A stretch of 49,157 nt of DNA from Tissierellia bacterium (GTDB lineage: Bacteria > Bacillota > Clostridia > Tissierellales > Peptoniphilaceae). How positions within the stretch are numbered: position 1 is the stretch's first letter; each line of letters starts with the position of its first letter. Under the pieces are notes generated by a model. That model searched no databases, was not told the origin of the DNA, and saw only the letters and a program-made list of their open reading frames with translations. This document shows, one piece after another, positions 35,487 through 45,145 of this stretch. Location: assembly GCA_030528125.1 (NCBI GenBank), contig JAUMZM010000004.1, positions 11,163-60,319 of the forward strand, written 5' to 3'. The translations under genes and the position numbers were made by a program.

Positions 35487-36071
35487 CTATCCTTCTAATT
35501 CCTTTTTTCTATAGATTGACTCAAATATATCATTAGCTAGAACATCTATTGCTTCTTTTTTAGGATATTTCTTGTAATTTTCAATTTGAATCAGATCTTT
35601 TATTTCTACTTTTACTTTTCTAAAAATTTTATAATTACCTATAACCTCTGCAGTAATTATATTAGAATTTCCCTTTATACCAATATATCCTATGCCTTTT
35701 TTCAAATTAGCTCTATCTTTTGTCTTTACTCTAGTTCCTTCAGGAAAAATTCCTAGGCATTTTTCTTCATTTAAAATTGTGATAGATTTCTTTAAAGCTT
35801 TTATATCAGTTGATTGTCTGTCAATTGGAAATGCTCCAAGACTTCTTATAAATTTTCCAAGTATTTTATTTTCAAATAATTCTTTTTTGGCCATGAAGTT
35901 TATTTGCCTAGGTGTAGCTAAAGCTAAAGTCACTGGGTCGAAATTACTCTTATGATTTGCACAAATTATAAGTTTTCCTTTTTTGGGAATCTTTTCTTTG
36001 CCAACTACTTCAAATCTAAAAAATATTTTGTAAAGAAAGATTCCTATAGCTCTTAAGATTTTATATAACAT
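35487..36071 (-). CDS. plsC: 1-acyl-sn-glycerol-3-phosphate acyltransferase
   Basis: Makes phosphatidic acid from lysophosphatidic acid at the membrane. The catalytic His-x4-Asp is in CANHKSNFDPVTLA and the substrate motif is IFPEGTR; GAFPIDR lies between them. One N-terminal hydrophobic segment. 194 residues, normal for short PlsC. It follows cmk after 4 nt, the cmk-plsC-ispH/rpsA order common in Firmicutes. Confidence 0.92.
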   Translation of the reverse strand: MLYKILRAIGIFLYKIFFRFEVVGKEKIPKKGKLIICANHKSNFDPVTLALATPRQINFMAKKELFENKILGKFIRSLGAFPIDRQSTDIKALKKSITILNEEKCLGIFPEGTRVKTKDRANLKKGIGYIGIKGNSNIITAEVIGNYKIFRKVKVEIKDLIQIENYKKYPKKEAIDVLANDIFESIYRKKELEG

Positions 36072-36075
36072 ATTA

Positions 36076-36705
36076 CTACCTAATGTATGATATTATTTTA
36101 TCTACAGTTTCTTCTATAGTTAAATTACTAGTATCTATTTCTATGGCATCATCTGCCTTCTTTAGTGGAGAGATCTCTCTATTTGAGTCATATTCATCTC
36201 TTTTTCTGATACTTTCTTTTATCTGTTTTAATGTTTCATTGCTAAGATTTTGATCAAATCTTCTTTTTGCTCTAACCTCTATACTTGCATATAAGTAGAA
36301 TTTATAGTCTGCATTGGGAAATACAACTGTTCCTATATCTCTTCCATCTAATATAGTTGATTTTGAACTTGAAATATCTCTTTGGTTTTTTACAAGAAAT
36401 TCTCTAACTTCTAAAATAGAAGAAACCTCTGATACATTTTCATTTATTAATTTTGACCTTATAGCTTTCTCAACATTTTCTCCATTTAGATATATACAGG
36501 AGTCTTTAAAGTCTAAATGTACATTATTTAGAGCTTTTTTTAACTTATCCTTATCATATATATCAATTTGATTATCCAACACATATTTTGTTACAGCTCT
36601 ATACATTGCTCCTGTATCCAAATATTCTATTTTTAATTTTTCTGCTAAAATCTTTGCTATAGTGCTTTTACCAGCTCCGCTAGGTCCATCTATTGCAATT
36701 ATCAT
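36076..36705 (-). CDS. cmk: Cytidylate kinase
   Basis: Phosphorylates CMP/dCMP. P-loop GPSGAGKST (6-14), then EYLDTGAMYRAVT, the CMP-binding LDGRDIGTVVFPNADYKFYL and RAKRR lid. 209 residues, a little shorter than the usual 220. The ATG overlaps the flavoprotein stop (ATGA) with SD AGGAGG. Confidence 0.94.
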   Translation of the reverse strand: MIIAIDGPSGAGKSTIAKILAEKLKIEYLDTGAMYRAVTKYVLDNQIDIYDKDKLKKALNNVHLDFKDSCIYLNGENVEKAIRSKLINENVSEVSSILEVREFLVKNQRDISSSKSTILDGRDIGTVVFPNADYKFYLYASIEVRAKRRFDQNLSNETLKQIKESIRKRDEYDSNREISPLKKADDAIEIDTSNLTIEETVDKIISYIR

Positions 36706-37901
36706 CCATTCCTCCTAATATCACAACTTGCAGAGTATGCACTGCTAAATGCTATTTGCAAATTAAATCCGCCTGTAAGTCCTTCCAAATCCAGAACTTC
36801 TCCTATAAAATATATTCCTTTTACAAGTTTGCTTTCCATTGTACTTGGATTTATTTCTTTTACATCAACTCCACCACTTGTAATTATTGCTTTATCTGTA
36901 TCATTTAATCTATTAAAACTTAGCTTAAATTCTTTTAATGTAGTTATTATACTATGCCTATCTTCTGCTTTTAATTGATTTGCTTTTATAGATTTTTTTA
37001 TTCCAGATCTTTTTAAGATCTCATTTATTATACCCATTGGTAACAGACTTTGAAATGCGTTGTTTATATTTAAGTTACTATTTTTATTTAATATAGATAT
37101 AAGAATATTATCCAAATCTTTAAAATCATATTTATAAAAAAAATCAACCGATAAATCTATTTTATCCAATCTATTAATTTTAGATGATAAATTTAATACA
37201 CAAGGACCTGTTATAAACCTATCTGAGATTAATATATCTCCTATTTCTTCAAAAATTTTATTATTACTTTCTGCTTTAATCATGACATCTTTAAGTGATA
37301 TTGCTTTAAAGTTAAATCTATCATTTATAATAATCGAAGTTAAGGATGGTTTTTGATCTATTATTGTATGGCCAAATTTTTTAGCTATTTTATATCCAAA
37401 TCCTGTAGATCCAGTATATTTAAAGCTCAATCCTCCAGTTGCTACTATAACTTTATCACAAGTATATATGCCCTTATCAGTTTCTACTACAAATCTATCA
37501 TCTAGTCTTACATCAAGGACTTTTTCATTTAGATGTAATTTTATATTATCTTTTGAAATTTCTTTTCTAAATACATTTATTACATCTTTAGAAGAATTTG
37601 TAATAGGGTATACTTTTAGATTTTCTTCTGTTAGTAAATCTAGATTTCTATTTACAAAAAAGTCCATCGTATCAAAATTGCTGAAATTATTAAATGATGA
37701 ATAAAAAAACTTCTTATTTCTAATTATATTTTCCAAGAAATCATCATAGACTCTTGCATTTGTAATATTAGCTCTTGAATTTCCTGTTATTTTTAACTTT
37801 TTGCCAATTTCGTTATTTTTATCAAATAAAAGAGTCTCACAGTTCAAATTAGAAGCTGCCATAAGGCCACTTGCTCCTGCTCCAATAATTGCAACTTTCA
37901 T
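36702..37901 (-). CDS. HI0933/BaiN-family FAD-dependent oxidoreductase
   Basis: A flavoprotein of 399 residues with an N-terminal dinucleotide fold (VAIIGAGASGLMAASNL), then GKKLKITGNSRANITN, VIVATGGLSF with TGSTGFGYKIAKKFGH, and a C-terminal GEVLDLEGLTGGFNLQIAFSSAY. All are hallmarks of the family, in which the physiological substrate is mostly unknown. The gene is often beside cmk and rluB in Firmicutes. It overlaps rluB by 4 nt. Confidence 0.9.
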   Translation of the reverse strand: MKVAIIGAGASGLMAASNLNCETLLFDKNNEIGKKLKITGNSRANITNARVYDDFLENIIRNKKFFYSSFNNFSNFDTMDFFVNRNLDLLTEENLKVYPITNSSKDVINVFRKEISKDNIKLHLNEKVLDVRLDDRFVVETDKGIYTCDKVIVATGGLSFKYTGSTGFGYKIAKKFGHTIIDQKPSLTSIIINDRFNFKAISLKDVMIKAESNNKIFEEIGDILISDRFITGPCVLNLSSKINRLDKIDLSVDFFYKYDFKDLDNILISILNKNSNLNINNAFQSLLPMGIINEILKRSGIKKSIKANQLKAEDRHSIITTLKEFKLSFNRLNDTDKAIITSGGVDVKEINPSTMESKLVKGIYFIGEVLDLEGLTGGFNLQIAFSSAYSASCDIRRNG

Positions 37902-38593
37902 TTTAGACTCCTTAAATATTCAAGTTCTTTTGAATTTAATTTTCTATACTTACCTTCTTGTAGATTGTCTAAACTAATTTCGCCAATTTTTACTCTTTTG
38001 AGCACTTTAACTTTTACATTAAAGTACTCGAACATCCTTCTTATCTGTCTATTTAATCCTTCATGAATTATAACTTTATATATAAATTTTTTTGAATTTA
38101 AAAGTGTAATACTACATTTCTCAGTTGTCTTTTCCTCTAGTTTTATCCCATTTTTAAATTCAAAAATCTCATCTTCTGTTAGTCTTCTATCTACTCTTAC
38201 AATATATTCTTTATCAATTTTATTTGCAGGGTGAGTTATAAGATTGGTTATTTCACCATCGTTTGTCAAAAAAATAAGACCTTTAGAATCTTTATCTAGC
38301 CTACCTACAGGATATATTCTCTTTTTAGTATTTATTAAGTCAATAACTCTTTTTTTATTGTGTGGATCATAATTTGAAGATATATAGCCTACCGGCTTAT
38401 TTAGCATATAATAGACTTTCTCTTCATCTGAAATTCTCTTATCATCTACCAATACAATGTCTGAAGAATTTACATCCAATGAGAAATCTTCTACTATCTT
38501 TCCATTTACTTTTACTCTTTTTTCTTTTATAAGCTCATCTGCCTTTCTCCTTGACGAAAATCCACTGTGAGCTATAAATTTATTAATCCTCAT
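37898..38593 (-). CDS. rluB: 23S rRNA pseudouridine synthase RluB
   Basis: An S4 domain at the start (MRINKFIAHSGFSSRRKADELI) precedes the RsuA/RluB catalytic domain, with the catalytic Asp in YPVGRLDKDSKGLIFLTNDG and the YMLNKPVGYISS motif. The place after scpAB is that of rluB (ypuL) in Firmicutes, so 23S U2605 is the likely target. The start ATG at 38593 overlaps scpB and has GGTGG upstream; a 4-codon extension would start with TTG (231 aa). Confidence 0.92.
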   Translation of the reverse strand: MRINKFIAHSGFSSRRKADELIKEKRVKVNGKIVEDFSLDVNSSDIVLVDDKRISDEEKVYYMLNKPVGYISSNYDPHNKKRVIDLINTKKRIYPVGRLDKDSKGLIFLTNDGEITNLITHPANKIDKEYIVRVDRRLTEDEIFEFKNGIKLEEKTTEKCSITLLNSKKFIYKVIIHEGLNRQIRRMFEYFNVKVKVLKRVKIGEISLDNLQEGKYRKLNSKELEYLRSLK

Positions 38594-39110
38594 ATTCACC
38601 ACCAAGTTCTGGTAAATCTGGTAGATTATCCAAGCTTTCTATATCAAAATATTTTAAAAAGTCATTTGTCGTTTTATATAATATTGGTTTTCCTATTTTA
38701 TCCAATCTACCAGCTTTTTCTATTAGATTTTTCTCTAATAATGAATCTATTGAAGCTTGAGAATTTACACCTCTTATATTATCAATTTCTGCTCTTGTTA
38801 TTGGTTGCCTATAAGCTATTATTGACAATGTTTCAAGTGCAGAATTTCCTAATTTCTTACTATTATTTGAAAGAATTTTTTGAATGTATTTATCATGCTC
38901 TTTTCTTGTTGTAAGTTGATAGCTATCATCATATCGCTTTAATATAAGTCCACTTTTTTTATTATTTCTATCATCATACATATATTGAAGATTTTCTTTC
39001 AAGGATTTTTTATCAGTTTCAAGTATTTTAGCTAACTGATCTATAGAAATCATATCTCCCCAAATATATAAAATCTCTTCAATTAAGCCTATAAGATAAT
39101 TATCTCGCAT
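38583..39110 (-). CDS. scpB: Segregation and condensation protein B
   Basis: Tandem winged-helix protein (175 aa) that dimerises and binds ScpA and SMC. GLIEEILYIWGDMISIDQLAKIL at the start is matched by ALETLSIIAYRQPITRAEIDNIRGVNS in the second domain, the strongest family block. One base overlap with scpA. Confidence 0.93.
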   Translation of the reverse strand: MRDNYLIGLIEEILYIWGDMISIDQLAKILETDKKSLKENLQYMYDDRNNKKSGLILKRYDDSYQLTTRKEHDKYIQKILSNNSKKLGNSALETLSIIAYRQPITRAEIDNIRGVNSQASIDSLLEKNLIEKAGRLDKIGKPILYKTTNDFLKYFDIESLDNLPDLPELGGEYED

Positions 39111-39820
39111 TATCTTCTTATTACCTCCAAATTATTCCTATCATTTTCTAATAAATAAATTTCTTGTATTCTAGTTAATTCCAAAAGAGCCAAAAACACA
39201 ACTATACATTCTTTTTTTGTCTTTATTTCATTTGTTATATCATTTAATATAATTTTCCCATTATCAAGCTTTCCAAGTATTTTTATCATGTATTCATTCA
39301 CATCTAAATCTTTTTGAGTTATGATTACATCTATTTCATCTTCTTTGGTTTTGTTTAACTTAGCCAATAATTTTACAAATTCATTTTTTAGCAAATCTAT
39401 GTCTTTATCGATTTGTATTTCAGGTTCTTTTTTAAAAGCAGTCAAATCCTCTTTTATTTTTGAATGGTATTTTAGAGCATTTTCTTCCATTAACTCAAGC
39501 TCATCTTTTACACTTTTTATTCTTTTGTATTCTATAAGAGTTGTAATCAAATCTTCTTTTGATACTTCCAAATCGTCGTCTTTTGGAAGAAGACTTTTCG
39601 ATTTTATTGCAAGCAGTATAGAAGAAATATATATAAATTTACTAAATTGTGAAATATCAATATCCATTTCTCTTACAGTACTAATATAATCATTAGTAAT
39701 TTGCGAAATCTCTATATCATAGATATCTATTTTAGACTTTTCAATTAGATTTAACAATAAATCAAGAGGTCCTTGATATTTTTCAACATCTATATTTAAG
39801 CTTTCCAAAATCCACCTCAT
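39110..39820 (-). CDS. scpA: Segregation and condensation protein A (kleisin)
   Basis: Kleisin bridging SMC heads. The N-terminal motif YQGPLDLLLNLIEKSKIDIYDI is diagnostic, and the C-terminal winged helix ends in VVFLALLELTRIQEIYL. 236 residues. The ATG at 39820 lacks a good SD; a TTG 12 nt below (39808) has GAGGTGG just before it and is a real alternative start. The 24-bp palindrome upstream separates it from nudF. Confidence 0.92.
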   Translation of the reverse strand: MRWILESLNIDVEKYQGPLDLLLNLIEKSKIDIYDIEISQITNDYISTVREMDIDISQFSKFIYISSILLAIKSKSLLPKDDDLEVSKEDLITTLIEYKRIKSVKDELELMEENALKYHSKIKEDLTAFKKEPEIQIDKDIDLLKNEFVKLLAKLNKTKEDEIDVIITQKDLDVNEYMIKILGKLDNGKIILNDITNEIKTKKECIVVFLALLELTRIQEIYLLENDRNNLEVIRR

Positions 39821-39827
39821 AATAAAT

Positions 39828-39851
39828 AATTCTGTGAAATTTCACAGAATT
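39828..39851. repeat. Perfect 24-bp palindrome before scpA
   Basis: AATTCTGTGAAA is followed directly by its own reverse complement. As RNA it would fold to a hairpin of up to about 10 bp; the minus strand continues ATTATTTATT, a poor T run. It occupies the gap between the nudF stop and scpA, so it may be a weak attenuator, an RNA processing site or a protein-binding site. I cannot tell which. Confidence 0.7.
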
Positions 39852-39856
39852 AAATT

Positions 39857-40402
39857 TTATTCTTTTCCTTCTAAGACTCTTTTTGCAATTAAAATTGCAA
39901 TTACGCTTTTAGCATCTGTCAACTCACAATTAAACACCATATCATATAGATCATCTATAGATATACTTACTCTTTCTACAAATTCATCTTCATCTTGATC
40001 TAATTTACTAGGTATAAGATCTTTTGCCAAAAATAAACTCAGCTTTTCATTTGTAAATCCAGGAGATGAATAAGTATCAAAAAGATATTCTATATTATCT
40101 GAATCAAATCCTATCTCCTCTTGCAATTCCCTTTTTGCTGCTTCTTTAGGAAGTTCACTTGGTTCTATTAGGCCTGCTGGAATCTCAAGAGTTACTTTAT
40201 CAATAGGCTTTCTGTATTGATTTACCATCCAAAGTCTATCTTTGCCGTCAAATGCTATAATTCCAACAGCTTTTTGATGCTCAATTATTTCTCTTTTTGA
40301 ATATTTCTTATCTGGTAGTTCTACTGTATCTACTCTTAAATTAAGTATTTTACCTTCATAGATTCTATCAGATTTTATAGTCTTTTCCTCATGATCACTC
40401 AT
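39857..40402 (-). CDS. nudF: NUDIX hydrolase, ADP-ribose pyrophosphatase type
   Basis: Hydrolyses ADP-ribose-like sugar nucleotides. The Nudix box lies in GLIEPSELPKEAAKRELQEE followed by IGF; YSSPGFTNEKLSLFLA after it and QYRKPIDKVTLEIPAG before it are typical of the ADP-ribose group. 181 residues. Between recN and scpA, with a short overlap onto recN. Confidence 0.9.
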   Translation of the reverse strand: MSDHEEKTIKSDRIYEGKILNLRVDTVELPDKKYSKREIIEHQKAVGIIAFDGKDRLWMVNQYRKPIDKVTLEIPAGLIEPSELPKEAAKRELQEEIGFDSDNIEYLFDTYSSPGFTNEKLSLFLAKDLIPSKLDQDEDEFVERVSISIDDLYDMVFNCELTDAKSVIAILIAKRVLEGKE

Positions 40403-42095
40403 TTTTGTTCTCCTTTTTTAGATTACTTGCCATATCTAACATTTCTTTTGCTGAAGAATAAGTCTTATCTGTAATATCAACTCCACCTATAAGCCTTGCA
40501 AGCTCATGGATTCTATCTTCTCCATTAATCATATCTATACTTGTTATTGTGCTATCATTTGTATCTTTCTTACTAACAAGTATATGATTATCTGCAAAAG
40601 ATGCAATCTGTGGAAGGTGACTTACCGAGATAATCTGTCTTGCCTTTGAAATATTAGAGATTTTTTCAGCAACTATCTGAGCTGTTCTTCCGCTTATTCC
40701 TTGATCTATCTCATCGAAAATGAGAGTATCTATTTTATCAAAATCAGAATAAATCTCTTTAAAAGCAAGCATTATTCTAGATAATTCTCCTCCAGAGGCA
40801 GTCTTTTCTAAAGATTTTAAGCTTTCACCTTTATTGGTTCTTATAAGAAATAAAACATTATCTATTCCTTTATTGCTTAGAGTTTTTTCCTTTAATTTTA
40901 TGCTAAATAAGCCGTTTTTTATATTAAGTCTATGTATAGACTCATTTATTTTATCTTCTAATTCTATTGACTTATTAATTCTTATATCATGGAGCTTTTT
41001 TGAAATATCTAACATTTCATCGTTGATATTTTCTATATCTTTAAATATATCTTTTTTTAATTTGGTTGAATTTTCAAGTTCTTCTAATCTCTTTTTCGAA
41101 GTATTATAGTAATCTATTACCTCATCTAAAGAAGATCCGTATTTTCTTTTTAGGTCAAATACGGTATGAATTTTATCTTCCAATTGGTTTAATTCATTTT
41201 CATCAAAATATAAATTATCAGAATAATAATCTATTGCTGAATATATTTCGCTCAACTGATCTTCTACTTGAATTATTCCTTGATAAAAATCATTTACTTC
41301 ATTATCAATATCTGAAAATTCTTCAAGCTTGGAAGAAATTTTTGAAATTATATCAATTATTCCAGGATTATTATAATCATATCCAGAAATCTTTTCTTTG
41401 CTAAATTCTAATGCTTCTTTAAGTTCTGTTATCGAATTTAATCTCTTATAATCACTATCTAATTTGTCTTCATCTAGATTTTCTATATCTGCTTTTTCAA
41501 TTTCATCTATCTGAAATCTTAAAAGTTCAACTTCTCTTATCAATTCTTTATCATCTAGATCAATTAAGCTTAATTTATTATTTAGATTGTTTTTTTTGTC
41601 ATCTAATTTTTTTAGATTGGATAATAATTTAATTGTATCATCATCATTTTTGTAAGTATCCAATAAATTTATATAATTACTTTTGTTTATAAATTCTGTA
41701 TTATCATTTTGATTATATATATCAACTAATATCGATGAAATTTCTTTTAAAGTTTCAAGCGTTGATATTCTTCCATTAATTCTTATGGTTGAAGATGACT
41801 TTCTTATTATTCTTGTTATTATAAGTTTGTTTTCATCCAAGCTTATATCTTTTGATTCGAAGAAATCTTCTTTTTCTTTATCTTTTATTATAAAAACCGC
41901 TTCTACTATTGTCTTATCAGAGAAATTTCCTATATATTCTTTCTTTGCTCTATCTCCTAAGATAAGATTAATTGCATCTAGAATTAAGGACTTTCCGCTT
42001 CCTGTTTCTCCTGTTATAACATTAAAGCCGTCTTCAAATCTGATATATTGTTTTTTTATAATTACAAAATTATCAATAAATAGTTCAAAAAGCAT
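40395..42095 (-). CDS. recN: DNA repair protein RecN
   Basis: An SMC-like ATPase used in double-strand-break repair. Walker A is VITGETGSGKSLILDAINLILG; two long coiled-coil arms fill the middle; the signature TASGGELSRIMLAFKEIY and Walker B TLIFDEIDQGISGRTAQIV follow. 566 residues, normal. It begins with one base shared with the argR stop, the argR-recN pair typical of Firmicutes. Confidence 0.95.
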   Translation of the reverse strand: MLFELFIDNFVIIKKQYIRFEDGFNVITGETGSGKSLILDAINLILGDRAKKEYIGNFSDKTIVEAVFIIKDKEKEDFFESKDISLDENKLIITRIIRKSSSTIRINGRISTLETLKEISSILVDIYNQNDNTEFINKSNYINLLDTYKNDDDTIKLLSNLKKLDDKKNNLNNKLSLIDLDDKELIREVELLRFQIDEIEKADIENLDEDKLDSDYKRLNSITELKEALEFSKEKISGYDYNNPGIIDIISKISSKLEEFSDIDNEVNDFYQGIIQVEDQLSEIYSAIDYYSDNLYFDENELNQLEDKIHTVFDLKRKYGSSLDEVIDYYNTSKKRLEELENSTKLKKDIFKDIENINDEMLDISKKLHDIRINKSIELEDKINESIHRLNIKNGLFSIKLKEKTLSNKGIDNVLFLIRTNKGESLKSLEKTASGGELSRIMLAFKEIYSDFDKIDTLIFDEIDQGISGRTAQIVAEKISNISKARQIISVSHLPQIASFADNHILVSKKDTNDSTITSIDMINGEDRIHELARLIGGVDITDKTYSSAKEMLDMASNLKKENKNE

Positions 42096-42550
42096 TATTT
42101 ATTTACTAAACTCCTGATCTTTTCTATTAATTGATGCTTCTTACTCAAGTCCTTAGGACTTACAAATATAGTATCATGTCCTGTTATAATACCAGCTATA
42201 TTATCTAGCTTTACATTTGTTATGTACAATCCACATACAGTTGCAGTATAAGAAATAGTCTTTATGATTATTAGATCATGATTTTCTTCTACAGATAATA
42301 CAGATGCCTTGAAAATTTTTTCAAGCCTTTTGTTCATAGAATCATGGACTGTATCTATAACAGTATATTTATATTCATAATCATCTGCTTGAACCTTAGA
42401 TATCCTAAGTTCTTTTATATCTCTAGAGATTGTAGCTTGAGTAGCCTCAACTCCATGTTCTTTTAAAAGCTCTGATAATTGACTTTGGGTTTTTACTTCG
42501 TTATTTTTTATAATATCCAAAATCAACCTTTGTCTAGTGTACTTTTTCAT
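42095..42550 (-). CDS. argR: ArgR/AhrC-family arginine repressor, effector site altered
   Basis: The N-terminal winged helix is standard (TRQRLILDIIKNNEVKTQ, ATQATISRDIKEL). The C-terminal hexamerisation domain is there, but the arginine-binding signature GTIAGDDT reads GIITGHDT (His125 for the first Asp), and the PGNA motif is replaced by YTAT around 101-104. Arginine sensing may be changed or lost. Paired with recN as usual; no arginine genes lie in the window. 151 residues, SD AGAGG. Confidence 0.88.
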   Translation of the reverse strand: MKKYTRQRLILDIIKNNEVKTQSQLSELLKEHGVEATQATISRDIKELRISKVQADDYEYKYTVIDTVHDSMNKRLEKIFKASVLSVEENHDLIIIKTISYTATVCGLYITNVKLDNIAGIITGHDTIFVSPKDLSKKHQLIEKIRSLVNK

Positions 42551-42559
42551 TTTTACCTC

Positions 42560-43387
42560 TTAAAATTTACGTGTGACTAAATAATCTATCAATTGAATGT
42601 GAAATTCATTGTTTTTAAATCCCTGTATGCTCTTTTTTGCATTATCACTATATTCATATAGTAATTTTATAGCTTGATCTTTAGGCATTATATTCAATAT
42701 ATTTATATCTTCATCTTCAAACTCATCTAATAAATCATCTTGAATTTGAAAGCTTATACCCATATTGTAGGCATAATTATATAAGTTATTTAACTTTTCA
42801 TCTTCTAAATTACTTAAATACCCACTAGACATTACAGCCGCTATAAATAAATCCGCTGTTTTTTTCTCATAGATTTTTAAAAGATCATCTAGATTTTCTA
42901 ACTTGTGTTCAATATCCAAAAGCTGACCTTCAATCATGCCATTAATTCCACAAAGATTTGATATTACTTTAGACGCTTTTATTACATTTATATCATTATT
43001 TTCTTCTAATAAGCTAAAAATATTTTCATAAGCATAATTTAAAAGACAATCTCCACATAAAACAGCTATATCACTGCCATACTTTTTATGCACAGTATAT
43101 TCTCCGCGCCTGTAATCATCATTATCCATCTCAGGAAGATCATCATGAACTAAAGAATAATTATGTATAAACTCTAGACTTAAAGCAAGCCTTAATACAT
43201 TCTCATCAATTTCATTATTTAGCATTTTATATGTTTCGAGCATTAGAATAGGTCTTATTCTCTTTCCGCTTCTTATAGCGTAATTCATAGAATTTTCTAA
43301 AACATTTTTTCCACTAAAAAAATCAATTATTTTATTATCAATTATTTTTTTATCTTCTTCTAGTCTTTTAGAAAATACATTATCCAT
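42560..43387 (-). CDS. ispA: Polyprenyl (geranyl/farnesyl) diphosphate synthase
   Basis: Condenses IPP with allylic diphosphates. The first Asp-rich motif is DDLPEMD within SLVHDDLPEMDNDDYRRGE, the second is QIQDDLLDEFED; SGKRIRPILMLETY binds the pyrophosphate. At 275 residues it is slightly short for IspA. It follows xseB directly, as in many Firmicutes; dxs, tlyA and nadK, often next in that order, are missing here. Confidence 0.92.
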   Translation of the reverse strand: MDNVFSKRLEEDKKIIDNKIIDFFSGKNVLENSMNYAIRSGKRIRPILMLETYKMLNNEIDENVLRLALSLEFIHNYSLVHDDLPEMDNDDYRRGEYTVHKKYGSDIAVLCGDCLLNYAYENIFSLLEENNDINVIKASKVISNLCGINGMIEGQLLDIEHKLENLDDLLKIYEKKTADLFIAAVMSSGYLSNLEDEKLNNLYNYAYNMGISFQIQDDLLDEFEDEDINILNIMPKDQAIKLLYEYSDNAKKSIQGFKNNEFHIQLIDYLVTRKF

Positions 43388-43580
43388 CTATTTCCTCTTT
43401 ATCTTCTACTAACTTGATTTCACTCTTGTAGTCATCCAACCTTTTATGCAAACTTTTATATATCTCTGTTGCTCTTTTATAAAGTTTAATATCAAAATCA
43501 AGATCTTGATTGTCATTATTTATTTTTTCTAATATTTCTTCTAGCTCTTTAAACTCTTTTTCTATATTGTTGTCACTCAT
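43380..43580 (-). CDS. xseB: Exodeoxyribonuclease VII small subunit
   Basis: A 66-residue, mostly helical, acidic protein. EFKELEEILEKINNDNQDLD is the family's conserved helix, followed by the second helix with YKRATEIYKSLHKRLDD. It lies between xseA and ispA and overlaps both by 8 nt. Confidence 0.9.
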   Translation of the reverse strand: MSDNNIEKEFKELEEILEKINNDNQDLDFDIKLYKRATEIYKSLHKRLDDYKSEIKLVEDKEEIDG

Positions 43581-44757
43581 CTTCTATCACTTTTGCAAAA
43601 ACTTCCCCATCACTAAAAACAATTTTAAATTTATCATTGATTTGTAAATTGTTTTTTGAAAAAATAGCCTTGTCATCTATAGATTTTATAGTTATTTGTT
43701 TCTTTCTAAGCTCAATAATTCTATTTTTAGAATCTAAATTGGTTTTTAAAATTGCTAATTTGTTAGAATATGAGCTAATCTTATAATCTATTGAATTTTT
43801 TATGGATTTTAACAAATTTTCTAATTCTATATCTTTTCTTTCAATATTTATATAAGGATTTCTAAGATCCAAAGCATACTTATCCATACTTAGTCTATTG
43901 TAATATTTATCTAATTTTAGATTAATTATCTCATCAATCTTGTTGTAAATATCGTCAATCTTCTCACTTATATTATAAAAATTTCTAATTACAACATTTG
44001 CAGCATCTGTTGGAGTAGAAGCTCTAAAATCACTTACAAAATCTGCTAAAGTATAATCTATCTGATGACCTATTGCAGATACTATAGGAGTCTTTATTCT
44101 AAAGATACACTCTACTAAATCTTTCTCATTAAATACCGATAAATCTTCATAGCTTCCCCCACCTCTTGTAAGTATAAGTAAATCAAGGTTTTTCTTGTCG
44201 AGAAATTTAAGTCCTTTGATTATTTCATCTTTTGCACTTAATCCTTGTACTTTTACAGGGTATAGAAAAACTTCAAATTTATTATAAGAAGAGTTAATAA
44301 CTTTTAGAAAATCTTTTATAGCAGCTCCTTTATCAGATGTCACTATTCCTAATTTAGTTGGAAATTCAGGTATTTTTTTCTTTTTATCATCATCAAAATA
44401 TCCTTTTTTCAAAAATTCATTTTTTAAAACTTCAAATTCAAGAAATCTATCTGATTTTCCTAATTGCTTGATATCTCTTACACTTATAAAAATATTTGAA
44501 CTATAAGAATAGAATATTAAATTTCCATTTACTTCAATATCATCTCCGTTTTTAAAATCAAAATCATAGTCTTCATAATAATGAACAACACAATTTATAA
44601 TCTCTTCATCCTCTTTTAGGGCAAAATATATATGAGAATGAGATAATTTATAATTTATTACCTCACCTCTAATACTTACATTATTTAAAAACGGATCATG
44701 CTTTAAAGCCATTTTAAAATATTGGTTAAATTGCTTTACAGTTAATGTTTTATTCAT
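43573..44757 (-). CDS. xseA: Exodeoxyribonuclease VII large subunit
   Basis: Degrades single-stranded DNA from both ends. It has an N-terminal OB fold ([22 protein letters not shown]) and a catalytic domain with [32 protein letters not shown], then [20 protein letters not shown] continuing into TPTDAA. A coiled coil follows. 394 residues, about 50 shorter than usual, the loss being in the C-terminal coiled coil. Confidence 0.94.
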   Translation of the reverse strand: MNKTLTVKQFNQYFKMALKHDPFLNNVSIRGEVINYKLSHSHIYFALKEDEEIINCVVHYYEDYDFDFKNGDDIEVNGNLIFYSYSSNIFISVRDIKQLGKSDRFLEFEVLKNEFLKKGYFDDDKKKKIPEFPTKLGIVTSDKGAAIKDFLKVINSSYNKFEVFLYPVKVQGLSAKDEIIKGLKFLDKKNLDLLILTRGGGSYEDLSVFNEKDLVECIFRIKTPIVSAIGHQIDYTLADFVSDFRASTPTDAANVVIRNFYNISEKIDDIYNKIDEIINLKLDKYYNRLSMDKYALDLRNPYINIERKDIELENLLKSIKNSIDYKISSYSNKLAILKTNLDSKNRIIELRKKQITIKSIDDKAIFSKNNLQINDKFKIVFSDGEVFAKVIEDE

Positions 44758-45145
44758 TTTCTCTATAAATAGATCCTAAAACACCATTTATAAACTTATA
44801 TGAATCTTTTGTGGAATACTTCTTAGATAATTCAATAGCCTCATTAATAGAAACTCCTGACGGAATATCAAGAAAATACATCTCATTTATAGATAAAAAC
44901 AAAATAGATTTATCAATAAGAGCCAGTCTTTTTATTGTAAATTCATCTAATTGATCCTCTAATTTAGAATTAATATCATCAAAGTTTTCTAGAAAACTTT
45001 GAATAGAAGATTTTATAAATTTAGATTTTTTAATATCTAATTCATGATCTTCTATTATCGCATCAACACTTGAGTATTCCAAATTATTTGCTAAAAGCTC
45101 ATATATGATTTTTAAAACCCATTCTCTCTGCTGCGTTCTATTCAT
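44750..45145 (-). CDS. nusB: Transcription antitermination factor NusB
   Basis: A helical RNA-binding protein that joins the rRNA antitermination complex with NusE/S10. It begins with [15 protein letters not shown] and ends with the signature [20 protein letters not shown] and [10 protein letters not shown]. 131 residues. It lies between the Asp23-like gene and xseA with 8-nt overlaps on both sides. Confidence 0.93.
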   Translation of the reverse strand: MNRTQQREWVLKIIYELLANNLEYSSVDAIIEDHELDIKKSKFIKSSIQSFLENFDDINSKLEDQLDEFTIKRLALIDKSILFLSINEMYFLDIPSGVSINEAIELSKKYSTKDSYKFINGVLGSIYRENE

